Position numbers and translations under genes: made by a program. A stretch of 64,000 nt of DNA from the NCBI RefSeq assembly GCF_007998985.1, contig NZ_CP041659.1, positions 1,054,001-1,118,000 on the forward strand, read 5' to 3'. The notes below the pieces were generated by a model, which was given only the letters and a program-made list of their open reading frames with translations, had not been told where the DNA came from and ran no database searches. This document shows, in pieces, positions 1 through 8,841 of the stretch; the first letter of the stretch is position 1; the number at the start of each line of letters is the position of its first letter. Source of the stretch: Sphingomonas xanthus. GTDB lineage: Bacteria; Pseudomonadota; Alphaproteobacteria; Sphingomonadales; Sphingomonadaceae.

Positions 1-2
1 GC

Positions 3-434
3 GCAGAACAACACGGCCTTGCGCTGCTCGACCGCGCCCGCGCCGCTGAATCGCAAAACGATCTCAAAACCGCCCGCTCGAAGGTCAGCGAAGCTGCCAA
101 GACCATCGCCGAAGATCCCTATCTATGGTTTTTCTCGGCGGCCTTGGCGATCCGCGAAGACGATATCCCGACCGCCAAGGCCGCGATCAACCGCGCGCTG
201 GCAATGGCACCGGATTCGCCGGAAATCCTGTTCGAGGCGGGTCACGTCGCCCAGGCAGCAGGCGAGGAAGCCGCGGCACGCGACTATTGGCAAAAGACCA
301 TGACCGCAGACCCCAACGGCGCGTCGGGCAAGGCCGCGCGCGCCGCGCTGGCGATGACGGCCGCGCCGCTGACGGTCACCAACGCAGTGGCGATCCGACC
401 GGACGGGGACGGTGAAGGCGGAAAGCCCGAATAA
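3..434 (+). CDS. TPR-repeat protein, C-terminal part (5' end outside window)
   Basis: The frame is open from the left edge to a TAA at 432-434, so the gene starts outside the window. The visible 143 residues contain alternating small and hydrophobic helices typical of tetratricopeptide repeats, for example the stretch around AKAAINRALAMAPDSPEILF, where the Ala/Pro spacing fits a TPR consensus. The last 25 residues look disordered and end in charged residues. TPR proteins are scaffolds for protein-protein contacts, and nothing here shows the partner. A perfect hairpin follows the stop, and the glyoxalase operon begins 60 bases downstream. The family call is fairly safe; the function is unknown. 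Confidence 0.7.
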   Translation, partial: AEQHGLALLDRARAAESQNDLKTARSKVSEAAKTIAEDPYLWFFSAALAIREDDIPTAKAAINRALAMAPDSPEILFEAGHVAQAAGEEAAARDYWQKTMTADPNGASGKAARAALAMTAAPLTVTNAVAIRPDGDGEGGKPE

Positions 435-446
435 GGGTTGAAATTG

Positions 447-468
447 GCGACGTCCGGGCCGACGTCGC
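447..468 (+). terminator. Perfect inverted repeat, possible terminator
   Basis: The arms GCGACGTC (447-454) and GACGTCGC (461-468) pair perfectly around a 6-base loop, between the TPR gene stop and gloA. There is no T-tract, so intrinsic termination is uncertain; it could instead be a regulatory hairpin. Confidence 0.35.
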
Positions 469-493
469 AGGTTATGACTGCAAGACCCCGCCC

Positions 494-907
494 ATGAAAT
501 TCCTTCACACCATGCTTCGTGTAGCCGATCCGGATGCGACGATCGCCTTCTTCAAGCTGCTCGGCCTTGAGGAACGGCGGCGCAACGAGGTACCGGAAGG
601 CAAGTTCACCCTCATCTTCCTCGGTATCCCCGGCGAAGAGGCAGAGATTGAGCTGACCCATAATTGGGCAAACACCAGCGGCTATGACGCCGGTCGCAAC
701 TTCGGCCACCTCGCCTTCCAGGTCGACGATATTTACGCGACCTGCCAGCACCTCGCTGACCATGGCGTGACTATCAACCGCCCGCCCCGCGACGGGCATA
801 TGGCGTTCGTGAAGACGCCTGACGGCATTTCCATCGAGCTGTTGCAAAAAGGGCGGCGCGAGCCGGCAGAGCCCTGGGCATCGATGCCCAACACGGGAAG
901 CTGGTGA
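494..907 (+). CDS. gloA: Glyoxalase I (lactoylglutathione lyase)
   Basis: This 137-residue cytosolic protein has the vicinal-oxygen-chelate fold of glyoxalase I, which isomerises the hemithioacetal of methylglyoxal and glutathione to S-lactoylglutathione. Expected metal ligands are visible: His near the start (FLHTMLRV), Glu in AEIELT, His in FGHLAF and Glu in ISIELL. The length matches short bacterial GloA (about 130-140 residues). Its TGA stop (905-907) overlaps the ATG of the next gene, a glyoxalase II, so the two enzymes of the pathway are translationally coupled. The family is clear; metal preference (Ni/Co versus Zn) cannot be read from the sequence. Confidence 0.93.
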   Translation: MKFLHTMLRVADPDATIAFFKLLGLEERRRNEVPEGKFTLIFLGIPGEEAEIELTHNWANTSGYDAGRNFGHLAFQVDDIYATCQHLADHGVTINRPPRDGHMAFVKTPDGISIELLQKGRREPAEPWASMPNTGSW

Positions 908-1641
908 TGCATTCATCACTGCAGATCGTCGCCGTTCCGGCCTTTGCCGACAATTATCTCTGGCTGGTTCATGACCCCGACAGTCGGGAGACCGCGGTAA
1001 TCGATCCCGGCGATCCGGCGCCCGTCATGGCGGAAGCCGGTCGGCGCGGCTGGCGCATCGACAAGATTTTCAACACCCATTGGCACCCCGATCACACCGG
1101 CGGAAACCTTGCGATAAAGGCCGCGACCGGGGCCGACATCTGGGGGCCGGCGGGCGAGAATGGACGCGTTCCCGGTCTCGACCACCCGCTTGGCGAAGGC
1201 GATACGGTCCAGATCGGCGCGCATTGCGCCCAGGTCATGGAAGTGCCCGGGCATACGATCGGGCACATCGCCTACTGGTTTGCCGGCGACAAAGCCGCGT
1301 TCGTCGGCGACACATTGTTCGCGATGGGCTGCGGCCGGCTATTTGAAGGCACACCCGAGCAGATGCATGCCTCGCTGTCGCGGCTCGCCGGCCTGCCCGA
1401 GGACACCGAACTATATTGCGCCCATGAATACACGCTCTCGAATGCCCGCTTTGCGGCACAAGCCTTTCCGGACGATGCGGCAATCGCCGATCGGCTGCTG
1501 GCGGTAGAGCAGTCGAGGATCGCCGGGCAGCCGACCGTCCCGACCAACGTCGCGATCGAGCGCGCGACCAACCCGTTCCTGCGTGCCGACAATGCCGAAC
1601 ATTTCGCGCGATTGCGCGCCGCTAAGGACGATTATCGTTAG
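907..1641 (+). CDS. gloB: Glyoxalase II (hydroxyacylglutathione hydrolase)
   Basis: This 244-residue metallo-beta-lactamase-fold hydrolase cleaves S-lactoylglutathione to D-lactate and glutathione, completing methylglyoxal detoxification begun by the gene just upstream. The diagnostic THWHPDHTGG metal-binding motif lies near residue 60, followed by the GHT (VPGHTIGH), GDTLF and CAHEYT ligands of the family. Length is close to the usual 250. The start could be GTG 904 or ATG 907; I chose the ATG, which overlaps the gloA stop as TGATG. A GGAAG sequence about 7-10 bases upstream can serve as ribosome binding site. Function is confident. Confidence 0.95.
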   Translation: MHSSLQIVAVPAFADNYLWLVHDPDSRETAVIDPGDPAPVMAEAGRRGWRIDKIFNTHWHPDHTGGNLAIKAATGADIWGPAGENGRVPGLDHPLGEGDTVQIGAHCAQVMEVPGHTIGHIAYWFAGDKAAFVGDTLFAMGCGRLFEGTPEQMHASLSRLAGLPEDTELYCAHEYTLSNARFAAQAFPDDAAIADRLLAVEQSRIAGQPTVPTNVAIERATNPFLRADNAEHFARLRAAKDDYR

Positions 1642-1693
1642 CCTGAGGTTCAGCCGAATATGGTATAACCCTGGCATCATGAGGAGAAGTGCG

Positions 1694-2104
1694 ATGCGCC
1701 TTCCAATCACCTTGGCGACTGCAGCGGCTGTCGCCGCCCTCGCCTCCTGCACGACCGCCCCGGAGCGGGAAACAAGAAGTCCACAGGCCGCCGCCGAGCT
1801 TGCGGAAAAACTCGCCGGCAGGACGGCAGGCCCGACCAAGAGCTGCATTCCCAACTATCCATCGACGCAAATGCAGGTGATCGACGACTATACGATCCTG
1901 TTCGATGCCGGATCGACGGTCTATGTCCAGAACCCGCAAGGCGGTTGCCGAGGTCTAGCCAATGGCAGCTACACGCTGGTCACCCGGCAGTATGGCACCC
2001 AATTATGTGCCAATGACATTCACCGGATGGTCGATCTGCAAACCGGGATGCAGGGCGGCGCCTGCGTGTTCAGCGAATTCGTGCCGTACAAGCGACAGGG
2101 CTGA
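1694..2104 (+). CDS. Small lipoprotein, DUF6491-like
   Basis: The 136-residue product starts with a short basic end, a hydrophobic stretch and a lipobox (ALASC), so it should be a lipoprotein with the acylated Cys at about residue 20. The mature part has a C-I-P motif, a central IDDYTILFDAG strand, a second Cys pair region and a TYR-rich C-terminus, resembling DUF6491-type proteins of Sphingomonadales; that family call is from memory and uncertain. ATG 1694 has a strong GAGGAG upstream; ATG 1679 is an alternative. It follows gloB by about 50 bases and faces the acyl-CoA ligase gene with 3 bases between the stops. No function is known. Confidence 0.7.
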   Translation: MRLPITLATAAAVAALASCTTAPERETRSPQAAAELAEKLAGRTAGPTKSCIPNYPSTQMQVIDDYTILFDAGSTVYVQNPQGGCRGLANGSYTLVTRQYGTQLCANDIHRMVDLQTGMQGGACVFSEFVPYKRQG

Positions 2105-2107
2105 GCC

Positions 2108-3871
2108 CTAGCGCTTGTAGAGCGCGTCGAGCCGTTCTGCGTAGACTTTGCTGATGACATGCCGCCGGATCTTCATCGACGGGGTCAGCATCTCGTTCTC
2201 GACGGTGAACGGCTCGTCGGCGATGATGAAGCGGCGCACCTTCTCGATGATGCTGACCTCGGCGTTGACCCGGTCGACAGCCCTTGAAACCGCCTTGTGC
2301 ATGGCATCCGGATCGCCCCTGAACGCCTTCGTCTCTTCGGGATCGGGGACCAGCAGCGCGACGAGGTGCGGCCGCCGGTCACCATAGATCATCGCCTGCA
2401 GGATTTCGGGCTGAAGCGTCAGCATCCCCTCGACCCGCTGCGGCGAGACATTATCGCCCTTATCGTTGACGATGAGGTCCTTCTTGCGGTCGGTGATCAC
2501 TATCCGGCCATTGGCATCGAGATGCCCGACGTCGCCAGTCGCAAGCCAGTCGTCCTTGAGCACTCGCCCGCTTTCGTCCGGGTTGTGCCAATATCCCTGC
2601 ATAACCAGTTCGCCCCGGACCATGATCTCACCGTCCTCGGCGATCCGCACCTCGGTATCCTTAAGCGGCGGCCCGACCGTTTCCATGCGGATGCCGGCCC
2701 TCGGCCGATTGCAGCTGATAACCGGCCCGGCTTCGGTCTGGCCGTACCCCTGGAGCAGCGGCAAGCCCATTGCCTGGAAGAACAGCCCGACCTCGGGGTT
2801 GAGCGGAGCCCCTCCCGAAACCATGGCCTTCATCCGCCCGCCGAACTTGCGTTTCACCTTGCGGCGCAGCGTCAGCGACAGGAGCCCGTTCATCGGCAAG
2901 TCCCACGGCGCCGATTTGCCCGAATAGCGTTTGGATTCGATCGATAGTGCCCGGCCCATGAGGTAGGCGGGAAGGCCGCCTTCCTTTTCGACCTGCTTCA
3001 TGATCTTGGCGCGCAGCATTTCGAACAGGCGGGGGACGACAACCATGATCGTCGGCCGCACTTCCTCGATGTTGGCGGCGAGTTTCTCGAGGCTTTCTGC
3101 GTAGTAGATCTGCGCGCCGAGCGCGATCGGGAAGTGCTGCCCGCCGGTATGTTCATAAGCGTGGCTCGCCGGCAGGAACGACAGAAAGACTTCCTCGTCC
3201 CAGCCAAAGTCGTTGGCGATGACATCGATGCATCCGGCGACATTGTGCAGGATCATGCCATGATGCTGCATCACCCCGCGCGGCGCGCCACCGGTACCGC
3301 TGGTGTAAATCAGGCAGGCAAGATCGTCGCGTTTGACCGATGCCATCCGCAGTTCCAGCGAATCGCGGTCGCCGCCACTTGCCACCAGCTCGCTCCAATG
3401 ATGGAATCGAGCGACATCGGGCGACTGGCCGGTGATGATGTCGTCGATCGAGATGACATGGTGGCATTCCGATGCGAACAGCACCGCCGGAAGCAAGGGC
3501 TTGGCGAGTTTCTGGGTTGAGACGATGACCGCGGCCGCGCCGGAATTGGCCAGAATATGCTGGTGGTCGCGGGTCGTGTTGGTGGTGTAGGTGGGGACGG
3601 TAATGCAGCCTGCGGCCATGATGCCAAGATCGGCAATCAGCCATTCCGGCCGATTTTCGCTAACCAGCATGACCCTGTCGCCGGGATTAAGCCCCATGTT
3701 GCGCAGGCTATCGGCCAGCGCAGTGACCTGCCGCGCAGCTTCCAGATAGCTGATCGCGGTCCATTGGTCGCCGCGCTTCGCCCAAAGGAAGGGCTTTTCG
3801 CCCTGCTCCCTCGCCCGGGTCAGGAACATGCTGACGAGGTTCGGAAAATGTTCGAGCTCGGTCCTGGCCAC
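2108..3871 (-). CDS. Long-chain fatty acyl-CoA ligase (AMP-dependent)
   Basis: The 587-residue protein belongs to the ANL adenylate-forming superfamily and should activate a fatty acid to acyl-CoA through an acyl-AMP. Visible motifs in order are the P-loop-like LIYTSGTGGAPRGV, the GYGQTEAGP aromatic/ATP motif, and the TGDVGHLDANGRIVITDRKK hinge with the conserved Asp, Arg and Lys. The pattern is that of the FACS/AMP-ligase group with long-chain substrates (FAA1-like). I chose GTG 3871 because AAGGAGG lies 9 bases before it; ATG 3907 would add 12 residues but has no clear ribosome site. Substrate chain length is inferred from the family only. Confidence 0.9.
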   Translation of the reverse strand: MARTELEHFPNLVSMFLTRAREQGEKPFLWAKRGDQWTAISYLEAARQVTALADSLRNMGLNPGDRVMLVSENRPEWLIADLGIMAAGCITVPTYTTNTTRDHQHILANSGAAAVIVSTQKLAKPLLPAVLFASECHHVISIDDIITGQSPDVARFHHWSELVASGGDRDSLELRMASVKRDDLACLIYTSGTGGAPRGVMQHHGMILHNVAGCIDVIANDFGWDEEVFLSFLPASHAYEHTGGQHFPIALGAQIYYAESLEKLAANIEEVRPTIMVVVPRLFEMLRAKIMKQVEKEGGLPAYLMGRALSIESKRYSGKSAPWDLPMNGLLSLTLRRKVKRKFGGRMKAMVSGGAPLNPEVGLFFQAMGLPLLQGYGQTEAGPVISCNRPRAGIRMETVGPPLKDTEVRIAEDGEIMVRGELVMQGYWHNPDESGRVLKDDWLATGDVGHLDANGRIVITDRKKDLIVNDKGDNVSPQRVEGMLTLQPEILQAMIYGDRRPHLVALLVPDPEETKAFRGDPDAMHKAVSRAVDRVNAEVSIIEKVRRFIIADEPFTVENEMLTPSMKIRRHVISKVYAERLDALYKR

Positions 3872-4006
3872 GCGGTTCACCCTCCTTGCCGCTTCTTCTC
3901 GCGCCATTGTCGGACGCGCGCGGTCGCGATGCTGTTTAGCGTAAAGCGCCGCGCCTGCCAGCCAAGCTGATGGACAGCGCTCGCCGGCCTCGCCTAAACC
4001 CCGGCG

Positions 4007-5707
4007 ATGATGTGGCGTCGTCTGCTCCTCCTCCCCCTGCTGGCATTCGCCGGCTCCTGCGCTTCCCTTCCCGACCAGACATCCTGGCCGAATCCCGCGC
4101 AACCATTCGTCATCGCCGCCAATCCGCTGGCCGCCGCTGCGGGGATGGAAATTCTGCAGCAAGGAGGAAGCGCATTGGACGCGGCGATCGCCGTGGAAGC
4201 GATGCTGTCGCTGGTCGAACCGCAAAGCAGCGGCCTCGCGGGAGGCGCTTTCCTGACCTATTACGACTCGGCCAGCCGGGGCGTAACTGTTTACGACGGC
4301 CGCGAAACCGCGCCGTCACAGGCCAGCCCGACGATGTTCATGGGCTCCGACGGCAAGCCACTGCCATTCGGCGAAGCGGTGGTGTCCGGCCGTGCAACGG
4401 GGGTTCCAGGGGTGATTGCCATGCTGGCCGAGGCGCATCGCGAACATGGCCGACTGGCGTGGCGCGACCTGTTCGGGTCCGCGGAGCGCACGGCCCGGGA
4501 AGGATTCATCGTTAGCCCCCGGCTCGAGCGGATGATCGCCGGCCGCTTCCCCCAAAACCGTACGCCCGATGTCCAGGCCTATTTCGCTCGGCCCGGTGGC
4601 GGACTGATGAAGGCAGGCGACCGGCTGCGTAACCCGGCCTATGCGCAATTCCTCGCCAGGCTCGCGGCGCATGGCCCCTCCGCCTTCTATGCCGGCAGCA
4701 CCGCCGCGCAAATCGTCCACAAGTCTCGGCAGGCGCCGCTCGGTGGCAGCATGACTTTGGCCGACATGGCCGCCTATCGCCCGATCAAACGCGAGGCGCT
4801 GTGCGGTCCCTACCGAGTCTACATCGCCTGCGTTCCACCGCCACCGTCGAGCGGAGTGGGCTTGCTGATGCTGCTCGGCATGCTTGAGCGGACCGATATC
4901 GCCCAGCGCGGCCCAAGCGATCCCCAGGCCTGGTTCCTGTTCGCCGAAGCCAGTCGGCTGATGTACGCCGACCGGGATCGCTACGTCGGCGATCCGGCCT
5001 TCGTCTCGGTTCCGGTCGCGGGCATGCTGGCGCCACCCTATCTCGAAGAACGAGCCAGGTTGATCGGCGCCACGGTGATGCAGCCGCCCGAGGCGGGGCG
5101 GCCAGCGGGCGCCCCGGCGACCGCAGCTGACCGGACCCGTGAGATTGCTGGCACCACCCATTTCATCGTTGGCGACCGGGCCGGCAATGTCGTATCGATG
5201 ACCGCCACCGTCGAAAGCATTTTTGGTACCGGCCGAATGGTCGACGGCATGTTCCTCAATAACCAGCTCACCGATTTCGCCTTCGCGCCGACCGACGAGG
5301 TCGGGCGCCCGCAGGCCAACGCCGTTGCGCCGGGTAAGCGGCCGCGATCGTCAATGACGCCGCTGATTCTCATGGATCGCGACCGCCGCTTTGCCGGCGC
5401 GATCGGCTCCGCCGGCGGGAATGCGATCCTCGCCTATGTCGCCAAGTCGCTGGTCGCGGCGATCGACTGGGGCCTGCCGATGCAAGAGGCGCTGGCAGCA
5501 CCGAACCTGGTCGCACGCGGCAGCAACTTTAATGGCGAAGTGAATAAATTCTCTCCGACGATGCTTGCAGCGCTCAAGGCGAAGGGAATCGAGCTGAAGC
5601 CCGGCCAAGGCGAGGACAGCGGCGTTCATGCCGTGATCATCCGGTCGGGCCAGGTCGACGGCGGCCATGATCCGCGCCGGGAGGGCCGGGTGCTCGTCGG
5701 AAGTTAG
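4007..5707 (+). CDS. ggt: Gamma-glutamyltransferase, probable lipoprotein
   Basis: This 566-residue protein is a gamma-glutamyltranspeptidase, which hydrolyses or transfers the gamma-glutamyl group of glutathione in the periplasm. The precursor would self-cleave before Thr383 in the GTTHF motif, and the small-subunit signatures GNVVSMTATVESIFG and GSAGG are present. The N-terminus has a hydrophobic segment followed by AGSC, a plausible lipobox, so membrane anchoring is likely. Length is close to the usual 560-580. Start is ATG 4007 or ATG 4010. It converges on pyrD, their stop codons overlapping by 4 bases. Together with gloAB it handles glutathione metabolism, but it is not in the same operon. 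Confidence 0.93.
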   Translation: MMWRRLLLLPLLAFAGSCASLPDQTSWPNPAQPFVIAANPLAAAAGMEILQQGGSALDAAIAVEAMLSLVEPQSSGLAGGAFLTYYDSASRGVTVYDGRETAPSQASPTMFMGSDGKPLPFGEAVVSGRATGVPGVIAMLAEAHREHGRLAWRDLFGSAERTAREGFIVSPRLERMIAGRFPQNRTPDVQAYFARPGGGLMKAGDRLRNPAYAQFLARLAAHGPSAFYAGSTAAQIVHKSRQAPLGGSMTLADMAAYRPIKREALCGPYRVYIACVPPPPSSGVGLLMLLGMLERTDIAQRGPSDPQAWFLFAEASRLMYADRDRYVGDPAFVSVPVAGMLAPPYLEERARLIGATVMQPPEAGRPAGAPATAADRTREIAGTTHFIVGDRAGNVVSMTATVESIFGTGRMVDGMFLNNQLTDFAFAPTDEVGRPQANAVAPGKRPRSSMTPLILMDRDRRFAGAIGSAGGNAILAYVAKSLVAAIDWGLPMQEALAAPNLVARGSNFNGEVNKFSPTMLAALKAKGIELKPGQGEDSGVHAVIIRSGQVDGGHDPRREGRVLVGS

Positions 5708-6726
5708 CCGATGACGTCGGACATGCTGGACACGCCCTCAAGCCCAAGCCGCTCGGCCAGGCCGTTGGCGATCCGCCGCGCCAGCCCGGGTCCTTCATAG
5801 ACCATCGCCGAATAGAGCTGGATCAGAGAGGCGCCGGCGCGGATGCGCTCCCAGGCATCATCGACCGTTTCAATTCCGCCCGCGGCAATCAGCGGCAGCT
5901 GCCCGCCTGTCGCAGCCCGAAACAGCTTCAGCTGGTCAAGCGCCAATGGTTTGAGCGGCCGCCCGGACAGACCCCCGGCTTCCTTGGCATGGCGCGATTG
6001 AAGCGGCGGCCGGCCTATGGTCGTATTGGCCACGATCAGCGCATCGATCCCGCCGTCGATCGCTGCGCGGACGATCCGGTCATGGTCCCCGGTGTCGAGG
6101 TCCGGCGCGACTTTCAGGAAGACCGGCACGCCCGGAGTCCTTGCCCCGCCCACCGCAGAAAGCAGCTCGACTAGCTCACCGCCTGCCTGGAGAGTGCGCA
6201 GCCCCGGCGTATTGGGCGAGCTGATGTTCACGGTCAAATAGTCGGCCACCGGGCCCATTGCCTTGAGCCCAGCGACATAATCGGCGATCCGGTCGCCGCT
6301 GTCCTTGTTGGCCCCGATATTGACACCAAGGATTCCCCGCCGCTCACGCCGCTGCAGCCGCTCAAGCGCCGCCTGCTGTCCGCCGTTGTTGAACCCCATG
6401 CGGTTTATCACCGCCCGGTCCTCGACCAGCCGGAACAGGCGCGGCTTCGGGTTGCCGGGCTGCGGGCGGGGGGTCAGCGTACCGACTTCGACGAAGCCGA
6501 AACCCATGTCCAGCATCGCGTCGGGTACCTCGCCATCCTTGTCGAATCCCGCCGCGAGCCCGACGGGCGAGGGGAAGCGCAGTCCCGCTACGTGCTGCGA
6601 AAGACTCGGCGCAAAACTTGGCAACGCCCGCCTCGGTGCGAGGGCCAGCGCGCGGATCGTTGCACGGTGGGCGGTCTCGGCGTCGAGCGCGAAGGCGGCG
6701 GGGCGAAGCAGGGAATAAAGGGGCAT
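5704..6726 (-). CDS. pyrD: Dihydroorotate dehydrogenase (quinone)
   Basis: The 340-residue enzyme oxidises dihydroorotate to orotate with FMN and ubiquinone at the inner membrane, the fourth step of UMP synthesis. The class 2 type is shown by the N-terminal hydrophobic helix (PLYSLLRPAAFALDAE) and by the typical VGLAAGFDKDGE, GFGFVEVGTLTPRPQPGNP, INRMGFNN and TVNISSPNTPGLR motifs. The catalytic Ser of class 2 enzymes sits in NISSPNT. Length matches the family. It is transcribed divergently from the DUF885 gene, with about 110 bases between starts. Confidence 0.96.
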   Translation of the reverse strand: MPLYSLLRPAAFALDAETAHRATIRALALAPRRALPSFAPSLSQHVAGLRFPSPVGLAAGFDKDGEVPDAMLDMGFGFVEVGTLTPRPQPGNPKPRLFRLVEDRAVINRMGFNNGGQQAALERLQRRERRGILGVNIGANKDSGDRIADYVAGLKAMGPVADYLTVNISSPNTPGLRTLQAGGELVELLSAVGGARTPGVPVFLKVAPDLDTGDHDRIVRAAIDGGIDALIVANTTIGRPPLQSRHAKEAGGLSGRPLKPLALDQLKLFRAATGGQLPLIAAGGIETVDDAWERIRAGASLIQLYSAMVYEGPGLARRIANGLAERLGLEGVSSMSDVIG

Positions 6727-6839
6727 TGCCGACTTGCCTTAGCGGGCCCGCGCAAACCATTCATCGAAAAATCTTTGCGGATCGGCCTGGAGCCTCCATG
6801 GTCCCTGCTTCCCGCCGACATTTTTCGAGGAGCCGCCTG

Positions 6840-8708
6840 TTGACCCGCCTTGCCCTGATCGCTTCGACAGCCCTTCTTGCCGCTTGCTCCACCACCGTGC
6901 CCGATCCCCTGCTGATTCCGCCGGCAGCCTCGGAGATGACGAGCGAACCGGCGATGATCGCCGTTCCAGCGCCGGCTGACCAGGCCGCAGCGCTCAAGGC
7001 TTTTTTCGAAGCCTATGACCAGGCGGAACTTGCGTCCTCGCCTATCAGCAAGGCCTATCGCGGGATCAAGGACGATGATTACGGCAAGCTTGATGAGTTC
7101 AGCGACGCCGCGGAAATCCGTAACCGCGAGCTCGACCAGCGCACCGCCGAAATGATGGCCGCGCAGTTCAGTCGCGCCAGCCTCTCCCCCGATGATCAGC
7201 TGAGCTACGACCTTTTGCTGTACCGCAACCAGCGGTCGGCAAGCATCTTCCCCTATCGGCACTACCGTTACGTCTTCGACCAGATGAACGGCGCCCAGGC
7301 CACCATCCCCGCCTTCCTTATCAACATCCACCGGGTCGAGAGCGAAGCCGATGCGCAAGCCTATATCAGCCGGATCCGCAGCTCCGCGGCCTATATCGAT
7401 GGGGCGATCGCCGAATCGAAGGAGCGGGAAAAGCTCGGCGTGCTGCCTCCGCGCTGGGTTTTTCCCCAGGTCCTCGAACAATCGCGTAACCTGATTAGCG
7501 GCGCGCCCTTCTCCGCGGGCGCTGACAATGGCGTTTTCGCGGACTTCAAGAGTAAGATCGGCAAGCTCGACATCCCCGCCGAGCGCAAGGCCGCACTGAT
7601 CGCCGAGGCGCGCGAGGCGCTGTCCGGGTCGATGGGTCCGGCCTATCGCCGCCTAATCTCAACCCTCGAGGACCAGCAGAAGCGCGCCGGCACCCAGGAC
7701 GGCATCTGGAGGTTCGACAATGGCGCCGAAATGTATCGGGCGCTGCTCGGCTACTACACGACCACCGACCTGACACCCGACCAGGTCCATGAGCTTGGGC
7801 TCGCGCAGGTTGCCCGGATCCATGGGGAGATGAACGCGATCAAGGACCGGGTTGGGTTCAAGGGGACGCTTCGGGAATTCTTCGCGCACATCCGCGACGG
7901 CGATCAATTCTATTATCCCAACACTCCGGCGGGGAAGCAGAAATATATCGACGAAAGCCGCAAGGCGCAGGCGCAGGTAGCGGCACAGCTTCCGCGCTAT
8001 TTCGGTCGGCTGCCCAAGACCGAATTGCTGATCAAGCCGGTCGAGCCATTCCGCGAAAAGAATGCCGGAAAGGCGTTCTACAACGACCCGCCGCCCGACG
8101 GATCGCGTCCGGGCATTTATTATGTGAACCTCTACGACATGAAGAACATGCCCTCGGTCGAGGTCGAGGCGCTGTTCTGCCATGAAGGCATTCCCGGCCA
8201 CCACCTGCAGGGCGCCTTGTTGAGCGAGCTTCCCGAGGGCGCCGTGCCGCCCTTCCGCCAGTTCAGCGGCTACACCGCCACCGACGAGGGCTGGGGTCTT
8301 TACGCCGAGAAATTATGCAAGGAGATGGGCCTCTACCAGGACCCGTACCGCGACTTTGGCCGTCTCCAGCTCGAACTTCACCGCGCCATTCGGCTGGTTG
8401 TCGATAGCGGCCTTCACCACAAGCGTTGGAGCCGCGAGCAGGCGATCAATTATGTCGAGGACAATAGCGCCGACGCGAAGGGCGGTATCGTCAAGGCGAT
8501 CGAGCGTTATATCGTTTATCCCGGGCAAGCGACCGCCTACATGGTTGGCAAGCTGAAGATCGAGGAGCTACGCGCCAAGGCCAAGGCGGCGCTCGGCGCG
8601 CGCTATGATGATCGCGGATTCCACGACACGGTGCTGCTGGCGGGCTCGATGCCGCTCGACATGCTGGAAAAGCGCGTAGCCGAGTGGGTAGCAAGGACCA
8701 GGGGCTAG
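6840..8708 (+). CDS. DUF885 family lipoprotein, probable zinc peptidase
   Basis: The 622-residue product matches the DUF885 family, whose members carry a thermolysin-like zinc site. The signature HEGIPGHHLQ is at residues 448-457, with a Glu-rich helix (TDEGWGLYAEKL) downstream that probably supplies the third ligand. I chose TTG 6840: GAGGAG lies 7 bases upstream, and the product then begins with a perfect lipoprotein signal, MTRLALIASTALLAAC. ATG 6798 would add 14 residues with no obvious role. It should be lipid-anchored and act in the periplasm. The substrate is unknown; the family is often annotated as a carboxypeptidase-like protein without proof. Confidence 0.88.
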   Translation: MTRLALIASTALLAACSTTVPDPLLIPPAASEMTSEPAMIAVPAPADQAAALKAFFEAYDQAELASSPISKAYRGIKDDDYGKLDEFSDAAEIRNRELDQRTAEMMAAQFSRASLSPDDQLSYDLLLYRNQRSASIFPYRHYRYVFDQMNGAQATIPAFLINIHRVESEADAQAYISRIRSSAAYIDGAIAESKEREKLGVLPPRWVFPQVLEQSRNLISGAPFSAGADNGVFADFKSKIGKLDIPAERKAALIAEAREALSGSMGPAYRRLISTLEDQQKRAGTQDGIWRFDNGAEMYRALLGYYTTTDLTPDQVHELGLAQVARIHGEMNAIKDRVGFKGTLREFFAHIRDGDQFYYPNTPAGKQKYIDESRKAQAQVAAQLPRYFGRLPKTELLIKPVEPFREKNAGKAFYNDPPPDGSRPGIYYVNLYDMKNMPSVEVEALFCHEGIPGHHLQGALLSELPEGAVPPFRQFSGYTATDEGWGLYAEKLCKEMGLYQDPYRDFGRLQLELHRAIRLVVDSGLHHKRWSREQAINYVEDNSADAKGGIVKAIERYIVYPGQATAYMVGKLKIEELRAKAKAALGARYDDRGFHDTVLLAGSMPLDMLEKRVAEWVARTRG

Positions 8709-8732
8709 CCGTCGGGCGAAGGCCGTTACGAC

Positions 8733-8759
8733 GCGGTCCGGCGGAGCCGCCTTGACCGC
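8733..8759 (+). repeat. GC-rich hairpin after the DUF885 gene
   Basis: Outer arms GCGGTC (8733-8738) and GACCGC (8754-8759) enclose inner arms GGCGG (8740-8744) and CCGCC (8747-8751). The structure lies 25 bases after the DUF885 stop and could halt transcription ahead of the suf operon, but it has no T-tract, so termination is not shown. Confidence 0.35.
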
Positions 8760-8812
8760 CTCGTCGCTAATCGATCGTGCGATGACATTGTAAAATTGCG
8801 CGCATCCCCCTA

Positions 8813-8835
8813 AATCGGAGTAGAAAGCTCCGATT
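8813..8835 (+). promoter_or_regulatory. Perfect inverted repeat before the Rrf2 gene, candidate operator
   Basis: Arms AATCGGAG (8813-8820) and CTCCGATT (8828-8835) match perfectly around a 7-base A-rich centre, 6 bases before the ATG of the Rrf2 regulator. Size and symmetry fit a dimeric winged-helix protein, and Rrf2/IscR proteins usually control their own operon. An AT-rich TGTAAAAT at 8789-8796 may be a -10 element just upstream. The operator role is inferred from position. Confidence 0.55.
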
Positions 8836-8841
8836 AGAACC

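Noticed and set aside
284..919. 211-codon minus-strand frame opposite gloA
   Set aside because: It is an antisense shadow of the confident gloA gene and has no family resemblance.
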